Below, one piece after another: positions 1-8,317 of a DNA stretch of 45,104 nt. Each line of letters opens with the position of its first letter. The stretch's first letter is position 1. Under the pieces are notes generated by a model that made no database searches, was not told where the DNA came from, and saw nothing but the letters and a program-made list of their open reading frames with translations. The DNA comes from a virus, in the IMG/VR virus record IMGVR_UViG_3300037171_000044, positions 1 to 45,104 of that record, one strand, 5' to 3'. The position numbers and the translations under genes are program-made.

Positions 1-267
1 TCTGGTGGCCTCGGACCCGCGGAATTCGTTAAAGAATCAGAATCGGCGCAACTTACTCACGGGGATAGAGTCATAGCTGATATGTTAATGCTCTTAGGGG
101 TCGAAGATGCCCCTACAGGAAAACCCGTGGAACCGCTTCCTCCGGGAAGGTCTATTGGGGAACGAAAAAGATTCGCCCTTGCGCATAGGAAGACTAATCG
201 GTTAGAATGGGGTGCGGTGGTGGATTTCTCATCCGGCCACCCTGAGTTTTATAAGAAGGGCAGATAA
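1..267 (+). CDS. terL: Large terminase subunit, C-terminal fragment (partial at window start)
   Basis: Open from base 1 in frame 1 to TAA at 265-267. It matches the last 88 residues of the complete terminase at 43118-45037, differing only at two residues (VEPL here, TEPM there). It carries the end of the nuclease domain, including the acidic stretch HGDRVIAD. It is the same gene seen again because the genome closes on itself, not a second terminase. The stop overlaps the ATG of the next gene (TAATG). Confidence 0.95.
   Translation, partial: SGGLGPAEFVKESESAQLTHGDRVIADMLMLLGVEDAPTGKPVEPLPPGRSIGERKRFALAHRKTNRLEWGAVVDFSSGHPEFYKKGR
1..267 (+). repeat. Terminal direct repeat, left copy (imperfect)
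   Basis: Aligns without gaps to 44771-45037, with 20 mismatches by hand count. Bases 1-122 are identical. Fourteen mismatches cluster in 123-156, 157-245 is identical, and six more fall in 246-266. After the repeat the two ends carry different HNH genes. This marks circular closure of a ~44.77-kb genome with two sequence variants rather than a clean terminal redundancy. Confidence 0.9.
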
Positions 268-722
268 TGCCAAAACGAGTCCGTGATCCTGAAAAGGTCC
301 AGTTGCAAGGACAGCGTTATTACGCGAAAGACCCCGCCAGAAGACTACGTTCGAGAGAACGAGCGAAGCGGTGGTATTACGAACATAAGGCGCAAGCCTT
401 GGCTGGAAGTAAGCGTAGACGTGAAGCCCGTTCTAACACCGACTACGATAGAGATAAGAATCTCTCCCGACTTTATGGTTTATCCGCGGCGCAGTATGAT
501 CGCATGTTTTTAGAACAAAACGGAAGGTGTTACATTTGTGGCCAGGAAGAAACAAGAACTCACGGAGGTAAACCTTCTCGTTTAGCGGTTGACCACAACC
601 ACGAAACCGGACAAGTGCGGCGTCTACTGTGTTGTGGGTGTAACACCCTTCTCGGCGGGGCTAGGGAAAACCCCATGACGCTTGAAAAGGCTGCCGCGTA
701 TTTGCGACAGTTCCAGGTATAG
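267..722 (+). CDS. Endonuclease VII-type HNH nuclease (free-standing, homing-like)
   Basis: A 151-residue protein. The N-terminal half is very basic and rich in Arg and Lys, suited to DNA binding. The C-terminal half has the T4 endonuclease VII (gp49) family pattern: YGLS (about 71-74), a zinc knuckle CYIC (about 88-91), LAVDHNHETG with the catalytic DHNH (about 107-116), then LLCCGCN and a short helical tail. The family cuts branched or specific DNA and in phages is often a homing endonuclease wedged between core genes. It overlaps the terminase stop by one base and ends two bases before the portal gene. The other end of the window shows a different HNH start at this same site. Confidence 0.85.
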   Translation: MPKRVRDPEKVQLQGQRYYAKDPARRLRSRERAKRWYYEHKAQALAGSKRRREARSNTDYDRDKNLSRLYGLSAAQYDRMFLEQNGRCYICGQEETRTHGGKPSRLAVDHNHETGQVRRLLCCGCNTLLGGARENPMTLEKAAAYLRQFQV

Positions 723-724
723 AT

Positions 725-2587
725 ATGCCTACACGGGAAGTGACCGTTAAGAAAATGTACCGGGCTATCGCGTTGGGCGAGGAACGTCTCCGAACTTTCC
801 GATCCTCCCGTCTTCTATTCTTGAGGGAGTTCGCCGGGCAGTATTACGATAAAGATTCTGCCACGATAGGTAACGAGCCGCTCAACATGATCTTCGGTGC
901 GATTGCAACTCTCGTGCCTAACCTCGTGACCAATTTCCCCAAGACCGTCGTGACTTCCAAGTTTCTGATGTACCGTGGCTACGCGGAACTTCTGGGTCTG
1001 GGCCTGGACTTTCTCGCCAAAGAGATGAATCTACGCGATGAACTACGCAGATGGATCGTAGACTCGCTCTTTGTACTCGGAATTATGAAGACCGGGATCG
1101 CCACGAGCGATGATCTGATAACCTTCGGGGACGACTTACGAATCGACGCGGGCCGTCCCTACGCAACCGTGGTGGACTTCGACGACTACATTCTGGACCC
1201 CGCGGCTCGCCGGTTAGAGGAAGCATCCTTCGTAGGGCACCGAGTTCGCGTTCCCCGGCAGATGCTGTTGGATTCAGGTCTCTATAAGAATGACCTCGTG
1301 GAACGTCTGATTTCCGCGGATCAGGACCCCTACGCCCGGCGCGAAGTCGATCAGATGTCGATGCACGATGTCACGCCGACCGAGATCAGTAGCTTTCAAG
1401 ACCTTGTGGATGTCCGGGAAGTCTGGGTTCCCGCGGCGCGGGCCATTGTCACGCTTCCCGCCAGTCGCAATGTGTTTGATGACTATCTCCGCGTCCAGGA
1501 CTACGACGGGCCTGATGAGGGACCTTACACATACCTATCCCTCACTCCCCCGCTTCCGAATAACCCAATGCCTATCGCGCCGGTGGGTATATGGTACGAC
1601 CTCCATGTGGCCTCTAACAAGATGGCCAAGAAGATCATGGAGCAAGCTGAACGTCAGAAGGACGTGTTGACATACAAGCCTTCGGCCGCGGATGATGCGC
1701 AGGAAATCATAGATGCGGGCGATGGCGAAGCAATTGGAGTGGCCGATGTACAGGGTGTCGCCGTGCAGCATTACGGCGGTCAGCAGAATTCCAATTCAGA
1801 ACATCTCCAGCAGTTGTCCTACTGGTTTAACCTCGCCTCGGGTAACACCGATCAACTCGGCGGCGTGAAGTCCAACGCGAATACCGCGACCCAAGCCAAT
1901 ATCCTCCAGAGCAATGCGGGTGTTCGTATCGAAGATATGCGGGATATTGTATACATCGGCACCAAGAACGTTCAACGCAAGTTGGCGTGGTATCTACACA
2001 CCGACCCCCTGATTTCGCTCCCCCTCATCAAGCGGACGCCGATCCCGGCTCAAACGGTGATGAGTCCTATGGGGCCGGTCATCATCCCGCCCAAGATGAT
2101 CCAGGAACAGACGATCCTCAGCCCGGATACTCGTCAGGGGGACTTCCTCGATTTCCACTTTGAGATCGAAGAAAAGTCCATGTCCCGGCTGGACCCCAAT
2201 CAGCGACTCCAGAAGGCGCTGCTATTCGCCGCGAAGGTTCTGCCGTCCGCGGCCCAAGCCGCAATGGTCTGCCAGCAGATGCAAGTTCCCTTCTCGTTCC
2301 CTGCTTTTGCTGTTCGTATGGCCAAGGAACTCGACCTGGAATGGATGGACGAAGTGTTCTATGATCCGAATTTCCAGGCGCAGATGCTACAGCAGATGAA
2401 TGCCGGGCCGAAGCCCGACAACCAAAAACCGATGTCCGCACCGGGTGGCGGTATGGCGGCGATCCAGCAGAACGGTCAAGCTGGCAATACAATGAACTCA
2501 GCCGACCTCAAGATGCCAATGGGAGCGGGCGGTGGTGGGACGATGGAGTCCGACGCCCAACCTAACCAGTCGGTGAACACACTTTAG
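725..2587 (+). CDS. Portal protein (head-to-tail connector)
   Basis: A 620-residue protein directly after the terminase and HNH genes, where portals usually lie. The N-terminal third is helical (MNLRDELRRWIVDSLFVLG, about 100-118). The middle has a segment rich in Asn, Gln and Ala (QQNSNSEHLQQLSYWFNLA, then GGVKSNANTATQANILQSNA, about 355-400), the usual clip and stem helix region of podoviral-type portals. The C-terminus is disordered, rich in Gly, Met and Gln. The role is the dodecameric DNA entry port and terminase docking ring. The spacing AGG-N8-ATG is weak, so coupling to the upstream gene is likely. The call rests on length, position and composition. Confidence 0.82.
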   Translation: MPTREVTVKKMYRAIALGEERLRTFRSSRLLFLREFAGQYYDKDSATIGNEPLNMIFGAIATLVPNLVTNFPKTVVTSKFLMYRGYAELLGLGLDFLAKEMNLRDELRRWIVDSLFVLGIMKTGIATSDDLITFGDDLRIDAGRPYATVVDFDDYILDPAARRLEEASFVGHRVRVPRQMLLDSGLYKNDLVERLISADQDPYARREVDQMSMHDVTPTEISSFQDLVDVREVWVPAARAIVTLPASRNVFDDYLRVQDYDGPDEGPYTYLSLTPPLPNNPMPIAPVGIWYDLHVASNKMAKKIMEQAERQKDVLTYKPSAADDAQEIIDAGDGEAIGVADVQGVAVQHYGGQQNSNSEHLQQLSYWFNLASGNTDQLGGVKSNANTATQANILQSNAGVRIEDMRDIVYIGTKNVQRKLAWYLHTDPLISLPLIKRTPIPAQTVMSPMGPVIIPPKMIQEQTILSPDTRQGDFLDFHFEIEEKSMSRLDPNQRLQKALLFAAKVLPSAAQAAMVCQQMQVPFSFPAFAVRMAKELDLEWMDEVFYDPNFQAQMLQQMNAGPKPDNQKPMSAPGGGMAAIQQNGQAGNTMNSADLKMPMGAGGGGTMESDAQPNQSVNTL

Positions 2588-2596
2588 GAGAATATG

Positions 2597-2833
2597 ATGG
2601 CTACGGCGAAACTAGGTGGCGCGACGGCGGATACCCCGGATGACTTCCAGGCAGAAGATGACGCCCGGCACTTGACCGAAGCGCAGAATATCCGGTTGGA
2701 TGAGAAGCGGCACCAAGCCGCGCTCAAGCATATGAAGAAGAAGGCCGGGTCGATACAAGGCGCGGTCGATATGGAAACTAAGGTCAAGGAAGGGCTTGCC
2801 AAGGCATTCCCCGCCACGAAGGATGGTGCATAA
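2597..2833 (+). CDS. Small charged protein of unknown function
   Basis: A 78-residue protein. Two adjacent ATGs occur (2594 and 2597). AGGAG at 2586-2590 lies 6 nt before the second and only 3 nt before the first, so 2597 is the better start. The protein is rich in Lys, Asp, Glu and Ala, probably helical (DEKRHQAALKHMKKKAG), with no signal peptide or membrane segment. It sits between portal and scaffold and overlaps the next ATG by one base, so it is probably a minor head-assembly protein. I do not recognise a family. Confidence 0.7.
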   Translation: MATAKLGGATADTPDDFQAEDDARHLTEAQNIRLDEKRHQAALKHMKKKAGSIQGAVDMETKVKEGLAKAFPATKDGA

Positions 2834-3318
2834 TGCCCGATCCCATGAGTGACATTCAACAGCCCGGCGCCCCCCAAATGCAATCCGAAGTAGAAGCCAT
2901 GAGCAGTCCTTCCAAGGCGGCAATGGTTCAGGCAACTCGCGCTGCCGCAGTTGAGGCCCAAGCCAAGCAAGGACTCCAGGCGGCGACGGGGGGTGGTGGT
3001 CAAGTGCCCCCTCCTCTCAATGACCAGATCGCGATGCACTTGATGAGGGATACGGAAGTTGACCCTGAACACCCGGAAAAGTACATCCAGGCCGTCAAAG
3101 GGAGAATCGCTGAAACGACCAAGTTAGCGTCGGATGCAAAAACAGCAGGGAAGACGGATGCCTACAATACCTATTCCCAGGTAGCAAGTATCATGCAGCA
3201 GCATTTCAACACCCTGCTTGATAAGCACACGGCCCACATCAAGGCGATTGCCGCCGAAGCCATTGCAAAACAGAATGCTCAAGTTCAGGCACAGAATGAA
3301 GCGTTGGGGTACAAGTAA
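2833..3318 (+). CDS. Helical Ala/Gln-rich protein of unknown function in the head operon
   Basis: A 161-residue protein with an N-terminal third rich in Pro, Gln and Ala and a central Gly run. A long helical C-terminal half follows (KYIQAVKGRIAETTKLASD, then a Gln/Ala helix ending in ALGYK), which could form a coiled coil. It overlaps both neighbours by one base (TAATG), so it is translationally coupled in the portal-to-scaffold operon. A minor virion or assembly role is inferred from position only. Confidence 0.7.
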   Translation: MPDPMSDIQQPGAPQMQSEVEAMSSPSKAAMVQATRAAAVEAQAKQGLQAATGGGGQVPPPLNDQIAMHLMRDTEVDPEHPEKYIQAVKGRIAETTKLASDAKTAGKTDAYNTYSQVASIMQQHFNTLLDKHTAHIKAIAAEAIAKQNAQVQAQNEALGYK

Positions 3319-3659
3319 TGCCAGTGTATGACCATGAATGCGAGTGCGGCGAGGTACTAGCCGAATATCGTGCGATTGCCAACTGGAATCGGCTTCCAAC
3401 GTGCCCCAAGTGCGGGAGGCTAATGCCTATTTCCATAGCCCTCCAGAACTCGGCCGTTCGTGCCAACTATAAGAAGCCGATCCGCCTGGAGTCAATGGGC
3501 TTCCTTGCGGACCCCGAAGACGTGGCCGAACACCGAAAGAGGTTCCCCGATGTCGATCTTGAAATGCACGAAGGATCAGCCGTCCCGGTTCTCAAAAGTC
3601 TCGGGCAAAAGCGCGCCTATTTCAAAGCCGCGGGCCTCGCAGATATGCGGAGTTACTAA
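3318..3659 (+). CDS. Zinc-ribbon protein with FmdB-like N-terminus
   Basis: A 113-residue protein. It begins MPVYDHECECG, followed by CPKCGRLMP about 20 residues later. These two cysteine pairs (C8/C10 and C32/C35) form a zinc ribbon like the short FmdB-type putative regulators. The remainder is charged, with no further motif. It is coupled to both neighbours by TAATG overlaps. Proteins of this kind are common as small phage accessory genes, and the target (DNA, RNA or protein) is unknown. A function in head assembly would be inference from location alone. Confidence 0.65.
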   Translation: MPVYDHECECGEVLAEYRAIANWNRLPTCPKCGRLMPISIALQNSAVRANYKKPIRLESMGFLADPEDVAEHRKRFPDVDLEMHEGSAVPVLKSLGQKRAYFKAAGLADMRSY

Positions 3660-4144
3660 TGCGATACCTGATGAACCTTATGAGCCTGATTCTTTTGGTT
3701 CTCGCTTCTGGCATCACCTACGGGATTCTGGAGGCGAAGTACATCCCGACTGACACGGCGGGGTTCGCAACGATCCCTTGGCTGGGGAATCACTTTGCAT
3801 ACTACCATCTGTGCCTGCTCTCTCTGATGACAGTCGCTTCATTTTCTTTGGCGATCTTGCACCTTCGGGATATGGCGGAACACCGAAAAAAGTATATGCT
3901 TCTTATGGGGTTCGCCATGCTTCCGCTCTCCCTCTTGATCGAGGATATCACATGGTTCTGCACTCGTTGGACGCCTATTCACCGCAACGAATGGACGGTC
4001 TTTCCGGCTGGGTGGGCGCTGAACCTTGGGGTTACGTATATCCCTCTTTGGTATCTGGCAGTCTTGATCTTTTCGACATTGTGCCTGTGGCTGGCGGATC
4101 ACTATGCGAAAATCGGCTCAAAGAAGTTCTTGACATCTCGCTAA
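3659..4144 (+). CDS. Four-helix membrane protein of unknown function
   Basis: A 161-residue protein with four hydrophobic segments: about 3-24 (LMNLMSLILLVLASGITYG), 46-68 (YYHLCLLSLMTVASFSLAIL), 80-95 (LLMGFAMLPLSLLIEDI) and 122-148 (WALNLGVTYIPLWYLAVLIF). Charged loops and a Lys-rich C-terminus follow. Aromatic residues sit at the helix ends, typical of an inner-membrane protein. It lies between the zinc-ribbon gene and the scaffold gene, an odd place for a membrane protein. It could be a host-modifying extra gene or have a lysis-related role. I do not recognise the family. Confidence 0.7.
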   Translation: MRYLMNLMSLILLVLASGITYGILEAKYIPTDTAGFATIPWLGNHFAYYHLCLLSLMTVASFSLAILHLRDMAEHRKKYMLLMGFAMLPLSLLIEDITWFCTRWTPIHRNEWTVFPAGWALNLGVTYIPLWYLAVLIFSTLCLWLADHYAKIGSKKFLTSR

Positions 4145-4159
4145 GGTAGCGGATACAGT
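4130..4159 (+). promoter_or_regulatory. Candidate sigma70 promoter for scaffold and capsid genes
   Basis: TTGACA at 4130-4135 and TACAGT at 4154-4159 with an 18-bp spacer. The -35 lies in the last codons of the membrane-protein gene. Downstream, a TCCC-TTCG-GGGA hairpin (4179-4190) lies in the leader of the scaffold gene. The -35 is perfect and the -10 matches at 4 of 6 positions. Confidence 0.4.
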
Positions 4160-4210
4160 GGATAGATAGTCTCCTACCTCCCTTCGGGGACAGCAGACAA
4201 GGAAACAAAA

Positions 4211-5290
4211 ATGGTCGATGTAGCAGAACAACCGGCGTCAACAGCAATATCCCAAGGACCGGCCCCGCGTCTCTCTGATAACCCGGAAGTCGTCGCAGCG
4301 GTGACAGCACACCTGGCGGCGTTCGACGATATCGAGACCACGGACACCCCGGCCGTTGAGGAGCCTGTTGTTGCCGCACCAGTCGAAGAAGTCGTCGAGG
4401 CACCTGTTGCAGAAACCGTTACGACGGAAGTGCCGGAGAAGGTCTCAGACTTGATCCCCGGCCAAAAGTCAGAGGAAGCAGTGGCACCTGCCTCTACCCT
4501 TCCCGCGGCGTATGTCCGAACGGCAAAGGCGCGCGGCTGGACTGATGACGAGATCGCCAACTTTTCGAAGACCGATCCCGCCATAGCAATGAAGACGTTC
4601 GAGAGGATGCACGAATCTCGGACGAAGGAGATTCAGGAATGGGCAGAGATAGGCCGCAAAGTGAGAACTGCCCCGGCTGCTTCTTCCCCAGCCCCCGCCG
4701 TCTCATCTCCTGCATTGCCTGTTGCATCTGCGCCCCTCGCGCCGATCAACGTGCAGGAAATGGTCGAGAAGTACGGGAACAAGGACTTGATCGAAGCGCT
4801 GGCCGGGCCGGTCAACGCGGCGATTAGCGCCCTCGGCCCCATCGTGCAAGGCGCTCAGGCTGCGCGGGAACAATCCACCAAGGATGCCCAAGCAGGCTTG
4901 GCGAAGTCGGTTGGGGACTTCTTCGGCGACAAGACCATGAAGGGCTACGAATCCTTCTATGGCCCGGCGAACTTTACCGAGAAGACCCCGGCCCAAGTAG
5001 ATGCGTTCAAGAAGGTTCTGGATACGGCCGACGCCCTTCGCGCCGGTGCCGCGTACCAGGGCCGGGAGTTGTCCGTTCAGGAAGCACTTACACTGGCGCA
5101 CGATTCCGTCGCCAGTGGCGTCAAAGAAACCGCAATACGGAGCCAGCTTCAAACGAAGGTTCAAAAGCGAAACGCGAATATCACCCTCCGACCGACCGCT
5201 CAAGGACGGCGATCAGCGGGTGGCCCTCCTCAGAATCGGCAAGAATTAATGGGCCGAACCGAGGACCGTCTCGCCAAGGCTTTCGGATAA
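4211..5290 (+). CDS. Scaffolding protein
   Basis: A 359-residue protein immediately before the major capsid gene. The first ~100 residues are acidic and rich in Pro, Ala, Val and Glu. A middle section holds charged helices, a Pro/Ala/Ser linker lies near 150-170, and a helical segment (YGNKDLIEALAGPVNAAIS) follows. The C-terminus is basic (QTKVQKRNANITLRP and the tail RTEDRLAKAFG), as in scaffolds that bind capsid through a basic C-terminal helix. It would nucleate the procapsid and exit before DNA packaging. Start support: AAGGA about 7 nt before ATG. No protease is visible nearby. The call rests on position, composition and length. Confidence 0.75.
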   Translation: MVDVAEQPASTAISQGPAPRLSDNPEVVAAVTAHLAAFDDIETTDTPAVEEPVVAAPVEEVVEAPVAETVTTEVPEKVSDLIPGQKSEEAVAPASTLPAAYVRTAKARGWTDDEIANFSKTDPAIAMKTFERMHESRTKEIQEWAEIGRKVRTAPAASSPAPAVSSPALPVASAPLAPINVQEMVEKYGNKDLIEALAGPVNAAISALGPIVQGAQAAREQSTKDAQAGLAKSVGDFFGDKTMKGYESFYGPANFTEKTPAQVDAFKKVLDTADALRAGAAYQGRELSVQEALTLAHDSVASGVKETAIRSQLQTKVQKRNANITLRPTAQGRRSAGGPPQNRQELMGRTEDRLAKAFG

Positions 5291-5320
5291 CTGGTTCACA
5301 ACAACATATGGAGATAAGAC

Positions 5321-6403
5321 ATGGGCATAGATAACGATAAATTGGTTGACCTCATAGCCACGACCCTCAAAGACCTGCCCAAGCAGACCTTCGAAGTCGC
5401 GTGGACCAACCAGAATTACGAGTTCTGCCGTATCTACCAGGAAGACCGCACCCAGATCGACGGCGGCACCAGCATCCAGCGCAACGTGATGCTGGATCAA
5501 TCGGGCAATGCTTCGTACCGCAAGCTGTTCGACGTGGACCAGCCTACGGTCCTGAATCAACAGCGCCAGATCGACGTGCCGTGGACGCAGATCGGCACGA
5601 ACTATTCCTGGGACATCGTGGAAATCCTGCGTAACAAGAACACGGCCAAGGGCTACATTAACCTCATGGAATCCCGTCGAACGGATGGCCTGTGGTCCCT
5701 TGCCGACCTGATCGAAGATCGCGGTTGGAAGACCCCGACCAATGCGACGGACAAGTTGTTCCCCTACGGCATCCCGTACTATTTGAACATGCTCAATTCC
5801 GGCGTCACCGCGGCCGGGTTCAGCGGCCAGACTATCCGGTATCAGGACGGCAGCACTGGGACGGTCTGCGCGGGTATCGACGGTTCCGTGGAAGCCAAGT
5901 GGCGTAACTACGCTGCGACCTATACCAAGGTTGACAACGCCCTCCTGCGTACCATGCGCCGGGCGATCCTGGCGACTCGGTTCAAGCCGCCTTTGTTCAT
6001 CACCTCGCCGGGCAACGATGAGGTCGGTACTCGGCGTATGTACGCGAACCTGGACGTGAATACCGAGTTGCAGGACTTGGCCGACAAGCGCGACGACGCG
6101 ACCCAGCCGAAGGACCTGGCGGGCAAGAGCCTGATCGACGTTGAGGGCACCTGCTATTTCAATCGCATCCCGATTCAGTACATCCCGAATCTGGATAACG
6201 TGCCCAACAATCCGATCTACACCGTGGACTTCAAGAAGTTCATTCCATTCGTCCAGGACGGTTTCTGGATGGAGGAATCGAAACCCATGACGGATCGCCT
6301 CCAGCACACGACCGTCACGGTCTACCTGGATGGTTCGCACAACAACCTGTGCATCAACCGGCGCACTGCGGGCTTCGTGGTTCACAACGTCACCACCAGC
6401 TAA
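5321..6403 (+). CDS. Major capsid protein
   Basis: A 360-residue protein following the scaffold gene, with a strong ribosome site (GGAG, 8 nt before ATG). Features fitting an HK97-fold shell protein include the N-arm LIATTLKDLPKQTFEVAW and the spine-like segment WDIVEILRNKNTAKGYINLM. A conserved RRAILATRFKPPLFITSP lies near 207-224, and the C-terminal part is rich in beta-strand (FDFK-type strands, HTTVTVYLDG, FVVHNVTTS). A strong stem-loop terminator follows at 6423-6449, usual after a highly expressed capsid gene. It would form the icosahedral shell. Confidence 0.85.
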   Translation: MGIDNDKLVDLIATTLKDLPKQTFEVAWTNQNYEFCRIYQEDRTQIDGGTSIQRNVMLDQSGNASYRKLFDVDQPTVLNQQRQIDVPWTQIGTNYSWDIVEILRNKNTAKGYINLMESRRTDGLWSLADLIEDRGWKTPTNATDKLFPYGIPYYLNMLNSGVTAAGFSGQTIRYQDGSTGTVCAGIDGSVEAKWRNYAATYTKVDNALLRTMRRAILATRFKPPLFITSPGNDEVGTRRMYANLDVNTELQDLADKRDDATQPKDLAGKSLIDVEGTCYFNRIPIQYIPNLDNVPNNPIYTVDFKKFIPFVQDGFWMEESKPMTDRLQHTTVTVYLDGSHNNLCINRRTAGFVVHNVTTS

Positions 6404-6422
6404 GGATAACATTTGAGTCGTC

Positions 6423-6449
6423 GCCCCCAAGGATCGACTCCTTGGGGGC
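6423..6449 (+). terminator. Stem-loop terminator after the capsid gene
   Basis: Perfect 11-bp inverted repeat GCCCCCAAGGA / TCCTTGGGGGC with a 5-nt loop, 19 bases after the capsid stop. No T-run follows (AAGCTCTTAACC). It may act as a partial terminator or an mRNA 3' stabiliser separating capsid from the next gene. Confidence 0.7.
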
Positions 6450-6491
6450 AAGCTCTTAACCCCAAGGGGTCAATCCCCCCGGAGAAACGCA

Positions 6492-7418
6492 ATGAGTGAT
6501 TCACAAGTAACGACTGGATTTTCTGAGAAGGTTTCGATCAAGCGGGTATATTTCACGGGCACGGATTTGCTGGCTGTTGGTTACGCCCTGTGCTACGACG
6601 CAGCGACGAACTTCTCGTGGGCGCAGAAGTCGGGCGCTCTCAATGCCTTCGGTGTGGCTTCGTATCCCAGCAGCCTGCATGATACCTCGGCGGGTTCGAC
6701 GGCACTGGCAGGCACCGATCTCGTATCGGCATCCGATCAGAACGTGACACGAGTTATCAACGTCATCAAACCCACCACGGCAACTCTGAACTTCTTCGCA
6801 GGCGTCGTGAAGGATTCCCCGCAAGGTAGCCTCCTGGGTCCGTGCTGGGTGAATATCTACGTCCCGACCGCCAATGGTCAGGGTGTCCCGGTCTTCACTA
6901 GCGCCAACTGCACCATCGACGTGACGGGTCTGACCGTGGTCAACGGTAGCTACGCGATGGCCGCAGTCACCGGCTCCCAGGTCGCCTTGGCGACTGCGCT
7001 CGCCACTTGGGATCGTTCCACCACCAACGGTCAGATTTTCGCCCGTCTCGGCGGGGCAATTGCGACTGCTGGGGCCACGACTTCCAGTGGCATTGCTGCG
7101 GTTGTGACGATCACGACCACGGCACCCTTGGCGATTCCGCTGTCGAGCCGGGTTGTCCAGTACCTTGATACGACCACGGTTGCGGGTGCCCTGACTTTGG
7201 CCGATGGCTTTGAAGGCCAGACCTTGAGCATCCAGATCGTCGTGCCTTCGGGCACCGGCGGGTCCGTGACGATCACCCCGGCCGATCCGGGTAACTTCGC
7301 CACCCTCATCGCGCCGGTGAATGCGAAGACCGAGTTCTCCATCACGTTCCGCTCCGGCAAGTGGTGGTTGGAAGGCGCGGCCACGAGTTCCTCGACCTAC
7401 GCTGTGTTGCTCAGCTAG
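6492..7418 (+). CDS. Capsid-associated (decoration- or head-fibre-like) structural protein
   Basis: A 308-residue protein directly after the capsid gene, with GGAG 7 nt before ATG. It is rich in Thr, Ser, Ala, Gly and Val with many predicted beta-strands. The N-terminal ~170 residues resemble a beta-sandwich. A low-complexity Ala/Thr hinge follows near 190-215, and a C-terminal beta-domain ends KWWLEGAATSSSTYAVLLS, a pattern seen in trimeric phage appendages. No enzyme motif is visible. It probably coats the capsid or forms a head fibre. Position and composition are the only evidence. Confidence 0.6.
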   Translation: MSDSQVTTGFSEKVSIKRVYFTGTDLLAVGYALCYDAATNFSWAQKSGALNAFGVASYPSSLHDTSAGSTALAGTDLVSASDQNVTRVINVIKPTTATLNFFAGVVKDSPQGSLLGPCWVNIYVPTANGQGVPVFTSANCTIDVTGLTVVNGSYAMAAVTGSQVALATALATWDRSTTNGQIFARLGGAIATAGATTSSGIAAVVTITTTAPLAIPLSSRVVQYLDTTTVAGALTLADGFEGQTLSIQIVVPSGTGGSVTITPADPGNFATLIAPVNAKTEFSITFRSGKWWLEGAATSSSTYAVLLS

Positions 7419-7430
7419 CTCCTCCGTCCT

Positions 7431-7564
7431 CCCCATCGGGGTCGGCTACCCCCATACTGTGAAGGTGTGAGCCGACTTCGGTGGGCGGATCAAGCGGGCG
7501 TAGGGAAAGTGTAAGCCCCTAAGGGGCCGAGAATCCCAAGTATGACGCCCGCTTGACCCGCCCA
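7431..7564 (+). other. Highly structured intergenic RNA or DNA element
   Basis: Nested and consecutive inverted repeats fill the gap between two genes. These are CCCC-ATC-GGGG (7431-7441), GTCGGCT/AGCCGAC (7441-7447 with 7470-7476), and a 20-bp pair with one mismatch (7482-7501 with 7545-7564, starting TGGGCGG). A small GCCCC-TAA-GGGGC hairpin sits inside its loop (7515-7527). The next ribosome site begins only 10 bases later. The density of pairing exceeds what a plain terminator needs. It could be a terminator, an RNase processing site or a structured leader. Confidence 0.6.
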
Positions 7565-7583
7565 TGCGGGATTGGAGATTAAC

Positions 7584-7793
7584 ATGAGTATTGTCGAGAA
7601 GGCGATAGAGCGCGCAAAACTTACTGCCAACGGGAAGCCAGTCACCGAGGCGATCCTGAATGAAGCACTGAAGATTGAGAACGCCTACGCCGCGGCCTCG
7701 GCTAACCCGCCCGCGGTCGCTCCTCTGGTTCCGGCTCCATCCTTGGCCCAGAAGATCGAAACCGCCGTGGAAACAGCCCTGGGGATTAAGTAA
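7584..7793 (+). CDS. Small Ala-rich protein of unknown function
   Basis: A 69-residue protein. ATG at 7584 has GGAG 6 nt upstream at 7574-7577. A TTG at 7572 would overlap that ribosome site and is unlikely. The sequence is helical at both ends (SIVEKAIERAKLTANG and LAQKIETAVETALGIK) with a Pro/Ala linker between. It overlaps the next ATG by one base. I do not recognise a family. It sits between head and connector genes. Confidence 0.65.
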   Translation: MSIVEKAIERAKLTANGKPVTEAILNEALKIENAYAAASANPPAVAPLVPAPSLAQKIETAVETALGIK

Positions 7794-7948
7794 TGCCCGC
7801 CAAGAGTCAGGCACAACGCGGCTACCTCTATGCCACTAAAGGGGAATCGTGGGTGAAGGAACACCACTTCGACAACAAGGGCAAACTCCCGGCGCATAAG
7901 GCCAAGGCTGAAGCGAATGCCAAGAAGAACTTGAAGAAGGCTTTTTGA
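7793..7948 (+). CDS. Small basic DUF3008-like protein
   Basis: A 51-residue protein beginning MPAKSQAQRGYLYA, close to the MPAKSKAQQ start of the DUF3008 family of small phage and bacterial proteins. It ends in a Lys-rich helix (KAEANAKKNLKKAF). It is coupled to the preceding gene (TAATG), and its TGA abuts the next ATG. It is basic and probably binds nucleic acid or a virion component. The function of the family is not known to me. Confidence 0.6.
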   Translation: MPAKSQAQRGYLYATKGESWVKEHHFDNKGKLPAHKAKAEANAKKNLKKAF

Positions 7949-8314
7949 ATGAAATCTTCGATGAATATCCGTTGGGCTTATTATTTCGGGTGTTTTCACC
8001 CGCAATGGTTCGTTCAGTCTCGTCAGGATAAATTGGCGGCAATTCGTCAGTTTATTGCTCTGGATACTCATGGCGTAGTGCCCGCTAACCCCCACCCACT
8101 TTTGGAATGGATTAAGTCGGGTAAACAATGGTTTACTAGCTCGCAGAATGCCGTCAGGAAAACATGGTGTACTGACAAATGGGAGGGCTTGGCTCACGAT
8201 TTTTATTCGATGCCTGTTTGGGTATTTGACGGATTCTACGCTTGGATGAAAAACCTCGGCGATTTGAAGGACCAAATGAATGATGTTCTCCCGTCATGCG
8301 ATAGGCGGATTTAA
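7949..8314 (+). CDS. Hypothetical Trp/Phe-rich protein
   Basis: A 121-residue protein whose ATG directly follows the preceding TGA. It is unusually rich in aromatics (10 Trp) with segments such as WAYYFGCFHPQWF and PVWVFDGFYAWMKN. There is no clear signal peptide. Base composition is visibly more AT-rich than its neighbours, suggesting later acquisition. I do not recognise it. It could be a minor connector or a morphogenesis accessory protein. Confidence 0.55.
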   Translation: MKSSMNIRWAYYFGCFHPQWFVQSRQDKLAAIRQFIALDTHGVVPANPHPLLEWIKSGKQWFTSSQNAVRKTWCTDKWEGLAHDFYSMPVWVFDGFYAWMKNLGDLKDQMNDVLPSCDRRI

Positions 8315-8317
8315 CTA

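Noticed and set aside
5246-6451. Long open frame (401 codons) on the minus strand opposite the capsid gene
   Set aside because: It is a codon-bias shadow of the capsid gene, has no ribosome site and shows an unnatural Arg/Val/His-rich composition.
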